From the NCBI GenBank assembly GCA_014904985.1, contig MU129379.1:1-20269 (forward strand): DNA of 20,269 nucleotides, read 5' to 3'. This DNA comes from Hydnum rufescens UP504. Lineage: Eukaryota; Basidiomycota; Agaricomycetes; Cantharellales; Hydnaceae. The notes under the pieces are model-generated. The model was not told the DNA's origin. It made no database searches and saw only the letters and a list, made by a program, of their open reading frames with translations. Made by a program: the position numbers and the translations under genes. Shown in pieces: positions 7,981 to 15,550 of the stretch; the stretch's first letter is position 1, and each line of letters starts with the position of its first letter.

Positions 7981-8960
7981 CCAAATTCACACAGCTTCCC
8001 TTGATTTGCTGGACGGAGCAATACACAAGGTCATGCCGTTCACAAACTTTCTCTAGGCGATCCAGGCACAGAGCACCAATCTCAACCACCACCCAATACT
8101 CCCCCAGCACAACAAAACCCCACACAAGACGTTGCGATCACTGAACCTCTCCGGCGGCCATTCTCAACATGAACTCCCCGCCGCTACCTGCTTCCACCTT
8201 TCTCAACTTCGCGCACAACACTCTGCGGCGAGGCCTGTGCAACTCTGGCGCATCTGCGCCTCAAACAACCGCTACTCTACCTCTCGCCTGGCTCCCTTCA
8301 GGCACACTGCACACCACTTCTGCACACAGCTTACAACACGAAAAGCCAGCCACACCTGCACATTCGTTATTCTGGGGGGCAACTCGACTCCCTGGCGTCT
8401 TCCCATCACATCGCACCTCCACGATCACACCACACTCGACTGAACCGGCGCAACATGACGCGTCTCTCGGCTGGCGCTACTGACCCCACACAACTCCACG
8501 CCCCACACTCGCCTCCATAGGGTTACCTCGGCACACGGGCACCAGGAAACAAACACATCTCTGCGCTCGAACGCTAATGTAACACCATTCACTACTTCGA
8601 CCATGGCACACTTTCCCTGTCGCACCTGCCCCAGTTCAGAGTCAGGCACGGATCAATTTCGCAACCAACAACCAATCCTAGATCTGGACTCAGACACCGA
8701 CCCACACAACAACCTCACAATTCCTACGGCCTCGAACTCCCCCAGCAACCTCCTATGCAAACCGACCACGCGCTGCACCGACACACTGCTCGCAGCACTC
8801 GCTTCCCAACACCATCTCACTCTTACGCCCATATCGTGCACACCTCACACCCACGGGGACAGGGACAGTTCATCGGATACACACACAAATCCGACTCTCA
8901 GATCCCCGGCATCAGGGGGAGCAGTGATAATATCGGCAAGAATTCAGCATTTCTCCTAAA
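7981..8960 (+). pseudogene. Degenerate copia linker between integrase and RT
   Basis: About 1 kb of C-rich, T-poor sequence encodes, in shifting frames, Pro/Thr/Ser/His-rich low-complexity peptides. Copia polyproteins have a variable proline-rich linker at this point, so I read it as a decayed linker rather than an independent gene. Frames in both strands look like composition artefacts. Confidence 0.5.
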
Positions 8961-9173
8961 TGATGCTGTCTATCATATAGAATTTAATGACGCAGCTTTC
9001 GTGACCATTCAAGATATAGACAGAGATCCGAAATCCCTGGAAGAGGCCAAGTCACAAACGGATTGGCCACAATGGAAACAAGCTATAGATATCGAGCTCA
9101 AGACCATCAAAGATGCTGGAACTTGGGAAGAAGTCCCAAGACCACCTGACAAAAACATTGTCGATTGTAAACT
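8961..9173 (+). pseudogene. pol: Copia reverse transcriptase, N-terminal segment before the 4.6-kb insertion
   Basis: The frame carries the standard lead-in to copia RT: DPKSLEEAKSQTDWPQWKQA, EIELKTIKDAGTWEEV-like text and IVDCK. It stops abruptly after the codons for DCK where the inserted element begins. The following codons (LVFKIKWKADG) resume at 13783-13790, with the 7 bp GTAAACT present on both sides. RT copies element RNA to cDNA inside the particle. Confidence 0.88.
9167..9173 (+). repeat. Target-site duplication GTAAACT, left copy
   Basis: GTAAACT here and at 13783-13789 flanks the 4.6-kb element and restores the copia RT codons when one copy is removed. The border base is ambiguous, so 6-8 bp is possible; an 8-bp reading has one mismatch. 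Confidence 0.75.
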
Positions 9174-9193
9174 CACCTTGGTCAGTCATCTAA

Positions 9194-9247
9194 GCCTACC
9201 TAGTTAGGTACCACTTTTGGGGCAGATAATGGTACCTAAGTAGGTCC
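9194..9247. repeat. Subterminal hairpin, left end of the 4.6-kb element
   Basis: TAGGTACCA-type arms flank a loop containing TTTTGGGGCAGA. It is the reverse-complement counterpart of 13707-13763 with some substitutions, showing that the two element ends are inverted copies. Confidence 0.75.
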
Positions 9248-9532
9248 CATCACTATTCCGGCCGAAATGGCCATTTTACGGTCTGCACCTTGTGGCCCAG
9301 AGTTGGCCAAAATGGCCGAAAATTGGCCAAAAATTGGCGAATCTGGGACTTAGAGAACCTCAGACTTGCAGCGGGCCATACGGCATACCAGGGATAGTTC
9401 CATTTATAATTATTTATATTATACATCCCCAGGTCATTGACTTGTTTATTTATTGATTTATTGATTTAAAAATTCAATATACACCTTGGGCCTATATGCA
9501 TCCCTCAAAATGAAAAAAAAAATTTAAGTAGC

Positions 9533-9707
9533 ACCACACACCCATCCTAGCAGGTGTATGGTACTGTCTATACAAATCAAAAAGAAAAAACACGGACTAC
9601 TTAGCAGCACCACACCCGCTTGGGCGGGTGTGGTACCGTCGCTCAAAATTAAAAAAATTAAAAAAAAACTAAGTAGCACCACACACCCGCTTGGGCGGGT
9701 GTGTGGT
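9533..9707 (-). repeat. Three P1 hairpins without P2 partners
   Basis: P1-type hairpins at about 9533-9564 (imperfect), 9609-9634 (11-bp stem) and 9678-9707 (13-bp stem, loop TTGG). They are separated by A-rich DNA with the recurring TAAGTAGC/TTAGCAGC. No P2 hairpin lies between them. Going outward from the palindrome, they are the last units of the left array. Confidence 0.8.
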
Positions 9708-9800
9708 ACAGGGGGCTGGGCTCGACGATTCACCATTGGGCGGGTCGTTTGGACGAGTCGCGGGTCGCAGGTCGTCATTTCGGGGGCTTGAATTTGAATC

Positions 9801-9909
9801 CTAAAATAATAGCATACATTCATAAAAAAAAATTTCAAAGTGACGCAAAGGAGCAGCTTGGGCTGCTCCTTCCGCGCCACTGTAGATATAGAAAATACAA
9901 TAAAAATAC
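9801..9909 (-). other. Predicted intron with P2 hairpin (left array, module 7)
   Basis: Minus-strand donor GTATTT at 9909-9904 and acceptor TAG ending at 9801; 109 nt. The branch site is degenerate (TGAAT near 9820). P1 at 9915-9951 lies 5 nt upstream of the donor. P2 at 9840-9880 has a changed but still paired core, AAGGAGCAGC with GCTGCTCCTT. Confidence 0.5.
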
Positions 9910-10058
9910 CTTGTAGTACCACACACCCGCTCGAAGCGGGTGTGTGGTACTCGTTTTGGCTCGCGGTCGCGGGTTCTTGGATCGGGTTGCGGGTGGCTGC
10001 CACATCGGTTTTCCATCAGTGTTCTTGTTAGGTGGGGTTTCGTGCATCGAGGAGAGAC

Positions 10059-10161
10059 CTAGAATAATCAATAAAACGTTAGTTTGAAAAAAAAAAAACA
10101 GAGGCAGCACCCAAAGAGCAGCTACTGCTGCTCTTTGGGCGCCGTTGTACGAGAAACTCAC
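10059..10161 (-). other. Predicted intron with P2 hairpin (left array, module 6)
   Basis: Minus-strand donor GTGAGT at 10161-10156, CTAAC branch site at 10082-10078, acceptor TAG ending at 10059; 103 nt. P1 at 10169-10200 (14-bp stem) is 7 nt upstream. P2 pairs CCCAAAGAGCAGC (10110-10122) with 10127-10139. Confidence 0.65.
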
Positions 10162-10313
10162 GAGCTATTACCACACACCCGCCGCAGCGGGTGTGTGGTA
10201 CCGTATTTCATCCGTCGTTGCGTACGTGCGGGTGTTCGGGCGCTGGACTCTTGGATCGGGTTGCGGGTTGCGGGTGGCTGCGCACGTCCCTTTTTTCTGC
10301 GGGGGTTTTCGCG

Positions 10314-10435
10314 CTGGGAGGCGGATCAATCAGTAAATAACACGTTAATTTAAAAAAAAAAACAAAGGAAGCACCAAAAGAGCAGCTTCTGCTGCTCTTT
10401 TGGTGCTTTCCTACGTCCTATACTTGAAAACTTAC
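10314..10435 (-). other. Predicted intron with P2 hairpin (left array, module 5)
   Basis: Minus-strand donor GTAAGT at 10435-10430, CTGAT branch site at 10333-10329, acceptor CAG ending at 10314; 122 nt. P1 at 10444-10473 is 8 nt upstream. P2 is an 18-bp stem, 10369-10386 with 10391-10408. Confidence 0.6.
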
Positions 10436-10554
10436 AAGGTATTACCACACACCCGCCGCAGCGGGTGTGTGATACGCGATTTCGTCGATCGTCGTGTTCA
10501 GGGGGCGGGCACTCTGGGCTTGGGTGACTGCGCGTACTGGGGGCTCGTCCGTGT

Positions 10555-10679
10555 GCTCGTCGGGTGGGTTTTCACATAGAGAACAACAAATAATAATACA
10601 TTAGTAAAAAAAAGAAAACAGAGGTGCCAAAAGAGCAGCTTCTGCTGCTCTTTTGGCACCGGTGGGATTAGAGACGTAC
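10555..10679 (-). other. Predicted intron with P2 hairpin (left array, module 4; acceptor uncertain)
   Basis: Minus-strand donor GTACGT at 10679-10674 and CTAAT branch site at 10604-10600. The nearest AG downstream of the branch site ends at 10555, about 45 nt away, so the usual acceptor may be lost. P1 at 10688-10717 is 8 nt upstream. P2 is a perfect 17-bp stem, 10623-10639 with 10644-10660. Confidence 0.45.
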
Positions 10680-10975
10680 CTAATACTACCACACACCCGC
10701 CGTAGCGGGTGTGTGGTTCGCATGGCCACTCGGGTGGCGCGTTTTCGTTTGGCGTTGTTTCGTTGGGTATGGCGTCGTGCGGTTTGGCGCGGTTTTGTTT
10801 GGCTGGGTCTGTTTGGTTGGGTTTCATTTGGCGTGTTCATGGTTCACGGGTTGCCGCTGGGGTCCTGGCCGATCGGGCCTTGTCATTCGGGGGGGGGTTC
10901 TTTGGCGTACTGGCGGGTGGGCGGGTTTGGGCCCCCGACTGCGTGGGTTTGCGCATTGGGTTGGGACAGCTTGGC

Positions 10976-11064
10976 CTGAAAGAACTTAGTTAAAATTCAA
11001 AAGTCGCAAAAAGAGCAGCGACTGCTGCTCTTTTTGCGCGACTGGAGCTATTAAAAAGAATTAC
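10976..11064 (-). other. Predicted intron with P2 hairpin (left array, module 3)
   Basis: Minus-strand donor GTAATT at 11064-11059 (weak), CTAAG branch-like site at 10989-10985, acceptor TTTCAG ending at 10976; 89 nt, the shortest of the set. P1 at 11078-11105 is 13 nt upstream. P2 spans 11002-11042. Confidence 0.5.
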
Positions 11065-11224
11065 ATATCTTATATTGCCACACACCCGCCGCAGCGGGTG
11101 TGTGGCCTCTGTTTTCCTGCTCTTCTTCGTGGCTTCCTGTGGGCGTTGTCGCTGTTCGTTCGTTCGCGTGTTTCCGTTCACGTGGTCGTATGCGGGGTGT
11201 CGTTCGTGGGTGGGACAGCTTGGC

Positions 11225-11331
11225 CTAGAGGAGTAAATGAAAGTGTTAGTAAGAATTTTAAAACCTGCGCAAAAAGAGCAGCTTTCGCTGCTCTTTTGCG
11301 CCATGGTATCTATTGGGGGGGGGGAACTCAC
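11225..11331 (-). other. Predicted intron with P2 hairpin (left array, module 2)
   Basis: Minus-strand donor GTGAGT at 11331-11326, CTAAC branch site at 11249-11245, acceptor CTAG ending at 11225; 107 nt. P1 at 11341-11371 is 9 nt upstream and carries a paired A-T to G-C change. P2 spans 11267-11301. Confidence 0.65.
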
Positions 11332-11467
11332 TTTAAATAGTACCACACGCCCGCCGCAGCGGGCGTGTGGTTCCTGGGGCCACGGTCCGTCGTTTCTTTT
11401 GGTTTGGCTCTTGCCGTTCGGGCCCTCGTCGTGCGGCGGGTTTTGGTCTCGGGCCTTAGACCATAAT

Positions 11468-11571
11468 CTAAAATTATAAAAGCTATGTTAGTATAAGTCT
11501 TCAAAGTGGCGCAAAAAGAGTAGCTTGGGCTACTCTTTTTGCGCTATTGTATGTACTGAGACAAAACTTAC
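11468..11571 (-). other. Predicted intron with P2 hairpin (left array, module 1, nearest the palindrome)
   Basis: Minus-strand AAG|GTAAGT at 11571, CTAAC branch site at 11491-11487, acceptor TTTTAG ending at 11468; 104 nt. These are near-ideal fungal splice signals. P1 at 11577-11608 is 5 nt upstream. P2 at 11509-11544 is a perfect 16-bp stem with a paired C-G to T-A change (GAGTAGC/GCTACTC). Confidence 0.68.
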
Positions 11572-11632
11572 CTTATGACCACACACCCGCATTAGCGGGT
11601 GTGTGGTCGTGGTCGTGCGCTGGGGCTGGTGC

Positions 11633-11671
11633 TGCTGTTGCTGCTGTTGCTGCTGTTGCTGCTGTTGCTGT
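11633..11671. repeat. GCTGCTGTT trinucleotide repeat
   Basis: Imperfect (GCTGCTGTT)n tract between the central palindrome and the first module of the left array. On the array sense strand it is CAG/CAA repeats, in keeping with the T-poor spacers elsewhere. Confidence 0.85.
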
Positions 11672-11712
11672 TGTGTCGTGGTCGTGCGGTTGCTGGGTGT
11701 GGCTGCGTACTT

Positions 11713-12369
11713 GCGAAATTCAACGCCGGCAATTGCCGATACTCAAGAAGCGCCCAAGTGCTGAGGCTACAAGTACAATCCAGATTAATAGCAAGCATGT
11801 AGACATATAATATATAATATATAATAAATATTTGTTTCCAAATGTGAAGAAGAGGATGATAATGAGCCAGAGCTAAATAAGGCGGGATATGGCTAATTGA
11901 AAAGTGGATTGGGCCACTTCTATGCATCAGAATTGGCCAAAATTTGAATATATTGATGGTATATATTTACTCTACATGGGCGACGAGTTATATTGGACGT
12001 TCTGGGCATTTTTCAATTTTTCACGCCTTCAATTCCCTATTTAGGGAATTGAAGGTGTGAAAAATTGAAAAATGCTTAGAACGTCCAATATAACTCGTCG
12101 CCCATGTAGAGTAAATATATACCATCAATATATTCAAATTTTGGCCAATTCTGATGCATAGAAGTGGCCCAATCCACTTTTCAATTAGCCATATCACGCC
12201 TTATTTAGCTCTGACTCATTATCTTCTTCCTCTTAGAATTTTCTTGCACAAATATTTATTATATAGTACTTATTTCACATCTACATGCTTACTATTAATG
12301 TGTACTGTGCTTGTAGTGTCAGCACTGGGCGCTTCTTAAATACCGGCAATTGCCGGCGTTGAGTTCGCA
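11713..12369. repeat. Central palindrome of the 4.6-kb element
   Basis: Two arms of about 328 bp meet at 12040/12041 (CCTTCAATTCCCTA TT TAGGGAATTGAAGG). The inner 170 bp per arm are almost identical. The outer parts differ by substitutions and small indels, and the outer border CGCCGGCAATTGCC is present on both sides (11724-11737, 12345-12358). AT-rich TATA-like tracts lie symmetrically about 218 bp from the axis. Arrays on both sides read away from it, so it could act as a divergent promoter; this is inference. Confidence 0.9.
12259..12266 (+). promoter_or_regulatory. TATA-like tract in the right palindrome arm
   Basis: TTATATAG lies about 80 bp inside the outer edge of the arm. Its mirror in the left arm (about 11803-11832) is a longer AT repeat. 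The positions would suit transcription into each array. Confidence 0.3.
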
Positions 12370-12462
12370 TCTTCCTTCGTATCTCCGCAACCAAAACAAG
12401 CAACCGCCTGGAAAGGCAAGCACACGACCACACACCCGCCGCTGCGGGGGTGTGGTCACAAG

Positions 12463-12567
12463 GTGAGTGTTCTCCCTAGTAGATACAATGGCGCAAAAAG
12501 AGCAGCGAAAGCTGCTCTTTTTGCGCTCCTTTGAATCTTTTTACTAATATATCTTGTATTCTTCTAG
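12463..12567 (+). other. Predicted intron with P2 hairpin (right array, module 1)
   Basis: AAG|GTGAGT donor at 12463, CTAAT branch site at 12544-12548, acceptor TCTAG ending at 12567; 105 nt. P1 at 12426-12457 ends 5 nt upstream. P2 is a perfect 16-bp stem, 12491-12506 with 12511-12526, loop GAAA. Confidence 0.68.
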
Positions 12568-12909
12568 ATTGAGACCTGGGGTCCAAGGCACAACGAAAAC
12601 ACGCAAAACAAGGGCCCAAATGGCAATGCCCCAAGCGAAGACACACCAAATGACGCGACATACGGCAGCACGCCAACGATGCAACACACGCCAAACGACG
12701 CGACCTATGGCAGCGCGCCAAGACGCAACACACGCCAAACGATGCGACCTACAGCAGCGCGCCAACGACGCAACACACACCAACACACCAACGATGTGAC
12801 CTACAGCACTGCGCCAATGACAGCATACGGCACCGTGCCAACGACACGACATACGGCACCGCACCAAATGAGGCCACACACCCGCCACAGTGGGGTGTGG
12901 TCTATATAA

Positions 12910-13014
12910 GTAAGTCCCCAGCCCAGTAGCTACAGCCATGCAAAAAGAGCAGCTTTCGCTGCTCTTTTTGCGTGGTGTTTAATTCTCAACTAATTTACAA
13001 GTTTTATTCTGTAG
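12910..13014 (+). other. Predicted intron with P2 hairpin (right array, module 2)
   Basis: Donor GTAAGT at 12910-12915, CTAAT branch site at 12990-12994, acceptor GTAG ending at 13014; 105 nt. An imperfect P1 at 12874-12900 is 9 nt upstream. P2 pairs 12940-12953 with 12958-12971. It matches the segment at 631-739 of copy 1. Confidence 0.65.
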
Positions 13015-13213
13015 GTCTCGACAACCCCTGCGAACGAATACCGACGCAAACCCCCCGTAACCCCCTTATCGACACCCGAACGACAGGGTGCCCGAACGAC
13101 GGGGCACCCGTGCGAGCCCCTGTGCGAGCCCCCGTACGAACTGCCGTACGTACGAGCCAGAGCCCACGGCCTCAGTACCCCACACCGCCGCAGCGGGTGT
13201 GGGGTACTAGAAG

Positions 13214-13332
13214 GTATGTTTTATTTTATTTTATATTTTATTTCTTATTCTTGTGGCGCAAAAAGAGCAGCATAAGCTGCTCTTTTTGCGCTGCATTAAT
13301 GTTTAACTAACATTTCTCGTTTATTTCTTCAG
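13214..13332 (+). other. Predicted intron with P2 hairpin (right array, module 3)
   Basis: AAG|GTATGT donor at 13214, CTAAC branch site at 13307-13311, acceptor TTCAG ending at 13332; 119 nt. P1 at 13174-13208 is 5 nt upstream. P2 is a perfect 16-bp stem, 13256-13271 with 13276-13291. It matches 883-991 of copy 1. Confidence 0.65.
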
Positions 13333-13549
13333 ATCCTAGCCCAGAACCCGCACGAACCCTCAAATACAAACCCGCCGAACGACACGCCGTGAACGAGCCC
13401 CCACGAATGAAAACCGGCCCCCTCGAGGGAGCACCCAAATGGAACCGGCCCCCAATCGGGGCGTGGTGGGTATATGCAGGTGCGTGACCCGCATGAACCG
13501 TCCCCCCTGTGGTGGCAGACCCCGGGGGGGGGGGGGATAATATGTATAT

Positions 13550-13632
13550 AGCACAATATGTATATAATAATAGTAGTAATAATAATAATAATAATAAATA
13601 GCAAACAAATAATAATAAATAAATATATAATC
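13550..13632. repeat. AAT microsatellite near the right end of the 4.6-kb element
   Basis: Same tract and same position as 1250-1318 in copy 1, differing by a few bases and by the length of the preceding G run. Confidence 0.8.
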
Positions 13633-13706
13633 TGGCACAGCCATGGATTGGCCAATAGATGGCCCAAAAACTGAATTGGAATAGCCTGATTTCGGCCGTA
13701 AGGTCT

Positions 13707-13763
13707 GGGGGACCTATTAGGTACCATTTTCTGCCCCAAAAGTGGTACCTAAATTAGGTCCCC
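13707..13763. repeat. Subterminal hairpin, right end of the 4.6-kb element
   Basis: GGGGACCTATTAGGTACCA at 13707-13725 pairs with 13743-13763. It is nearly identical to 1396-1451 and is the inverted counterpart of 9194-9247. Confidence 0.78.
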
Positions 13764-13782
13764 TATGTGACTGACCAGCCTG

Positions 13783-13789
13783 GTAAACT
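13783..13789 (+). repeat. Target-site duplication GTAAACT, right copy
   Basis: Matches 9167-9173. The copia RT reading frame resumes here. Confidence 0.75.
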
Positions 13790-15200
13790 TGTCTTCAAAA
13801 TCAAATGGAAAGCCGATGGCACCATTCTAAAATACAAGGCACATCTAGTTGCCCATGGTTTTACTTAAATCTTTGGAGTTGACTACTATGAAACGTATTC
13901 CCCCATCGCGCGACTTGCAAGTTTTTGAATGATTATCGCACTCGCCACACAAAACAATTGGGATATTGACTCTTTCGATTTCAACAGCACATACCTCAAT
14001 GGCGAACTTGACAAAAATGAAGAAATCTATATGCATTTCCCCCCTGAGTATAAACCCCAGGGAAAAGACACGATTCTACAACTATGGAAGACCCTATATG
14101 GTCTCAAACAGGCCGGGCGACACTGGTATGATTCCCTCTCATGCGCCCTTAATGCTCTTGGTTTCAGGGCTAGCCACACCAATCCAGGTGTGTTCCATAC
14201 CCAAGTGAATGGGGAGGAGCTTATTCTCGCAATCCATGTGGACGATTGCACATTTACATGCCCATCAAGGGCATTACTTGATGAATACAAGCAGAAGATT
14301 AACAACAAATACTTGATTACCAACTTAGGGCCACTTCACTGGCTACTCGGCATTAAAATCGAACGGGACCATGAATTACGAATGATCTGATTATCGCAAA
14401 AGTCGTACATTGATTCAATTGTAGCCCAGTTCTCTTTGGGAGACTCGAAATTCATAAATACGCCAATGGAACCCAGGGCCACACTCACAAAAGAGGATCC
14501 CATGATGAATCCTGAAGAAATCAAACAGATGAAGAAGACCCCATATCGTGAGGCCATAGGAAGCCTCATGTACGTGTCCGTGGCCACGAGGCCAGACATT
14601 ACCTTTGTGGTATCGACACTATCATGATTTCTTGACCAGCCGGGACCTACGCATTGGGAAACAGCAAAGCGAGCTATACGGTACCTATCAGGCACAAAAG
14701 ATATCAGCCTAATGTATGGATTGAAAAGTCACGACTTGCTCAGGTATACAGATGTGGATGGAGTGACACAGGAACATTGCTGCGCGATTACAGGGTATGC
14801 TTACCTGATTGATGGAGGAACAGTCTCTTGGAGCTCCCGAAAACAGGAGCAAATTACGCTATCAACGGCCAAGGCAGAATACGTCGCCACAACGCAGGCT
14901 GCCAAAGAAGGCATTTGGCTGCGGAGCCTCATTGCCGAGTTGTTTCACACTCAACTCAAGGCCACAACCCTGTATTGCGATAACCAGGCTGCCTTAAAAC
15001 TCGCAATGGGCGATAACTATCATGCCCGAACGAAACATATCAACATCCGTTTCCATTTTATCTGCGAGACGATTAAAGATGGTATTTTCAACCTGGTATA
15101 TTGTCCCACGGAAACTATGATGGCCGACATTTTAATGAAAGCCCTCAGGGCTGCGAAATTGGACTTTCACGCTGGGGGACTCAGGTTATATCGTGCTTGA
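13785..15200 (+). pseudogene. pol: Copia reverse transcriptase and RNase H, C-terminal part
   Basis: RT resumes with KLVFKIKWKADGTILKYKA and LVAHGF. It continues through YSPIARLASF, FDFNSTYLNGEL, the LYGLKQAGRHWYDSL block, the active-site box HVDD (in ILAIHVDDCTF, where YVDD is usual), LLGIKIERD and YREAIGSLMYVSVATRPDI. RNase H follows with YTDVDGV, SWSSRKQEQITLSTAKAEYVA, TLYCDNQAAL, TKHINIRFHF and the end RLYRA before TGA at 15198-15200. In-frame stops occur at 13866-13868 (TAA, expected Gln), 13926-13928 (TGA, expected Arg), 14388-14390 (TGA) and 14625-14627 (TGA). RT and RNase H otherwise keep one frame, so decay is by substitution. The gene ends next to the polypurine tract, as in intact copia elements. 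Confidence 0.92.
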
Positions 15201-15207
15201 GGGGGAG
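15199..15207 (+). other. Polypurine tract of the copia element
   Basis: GAGGGGGAG directly abuts the 3' LTR start TGTTGGAG at 15208 and overlaps the stop codon of pol. It primes plus-strand DNA synthesis in this family. Confidence 0.85.
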
Positions 15208-15550
15208 TGTTGGAGCGAGTGGATATGGAAGTGACCAAATACAACGTCGGAGACAAGCGCAACCCCTAGGGGGCTATGCAAACAGCACTGACCTCAATTA
15301 TCTGGGATCTTGTAGATAGGTTTCACTGGCGATCTTTTCCTTGCCGCCATCATTGGACTTTTACTTCATCCTTACCCCATATTTTACCCCATCTTATGTG
15401 TTTTCTGTGCCTCATGTAAATAGTATAAAGGACAGGCTTGAGCCCACATAAATCTCAAGGACTTTTCTCTGTGTGTGTTCTTCCCGCCACCTGCTTAAGT
15501 CACCTGGGCAACTCGAGTCTCGCTGATCCACCGAATTCATCCTCACCCGC
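15208..15550 (+). mobile_element. 3' LTR of the copia element, first part
   Basis: 343 bp match the 5' LTR from TGTTGGAG to CCTCACCCGC. The match then stops at an insertion and resumes at 17144. Together the two parts are 389 bp, the same as the solo LTR. Confidence 0.92.

Larger units (their letters stand above)
9174..13782. mobile_element. 4.6-kb TIR element with two divergent hairpin-intron arrays
   Basis: The element starts CACCTTGGTCAG and ends CTGACCAGCCTG, imperfect 12-bp inverted ends that continue as a longer diverged inverted repeat with a subterminal hairpin (about 9194-9247 and 13707-13763). It has a central palindrome at 11713-12369. From this, a minus-strand array (seven full P1/P2 modules plus three P1-only units) runs left and a plus-strand array (three modules) runs right. 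No transposase, RT or other recognisable enzyme is encoded, so it must be mobilised in trans. The 6-8 bp duplication and the CA ends would be compatible with a hAT-like transposase, but that is weak inference. A second, partial copy is at 1-1470. Confidence 0.85.

Noticed and set aside
8132..8841. Overlapping frames of about 60-118 residues between integrase and RT
   Set aside because: Position and composition fit the decayed, proline-rich copia linker. None of the products shows a domain.
9840..11544. P2 hairpins followed by T runs as intrinsic transcription terminators
   Set aside because: The context is fungal, the T run lies within the stem, and each hairpin lies between splice-donor-like and branch-like sites.
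13360..13644. Minus-strand frame with a run of tyrosines
   Set aside because: The Tyr run is the translated AAT microsatellite of the element.
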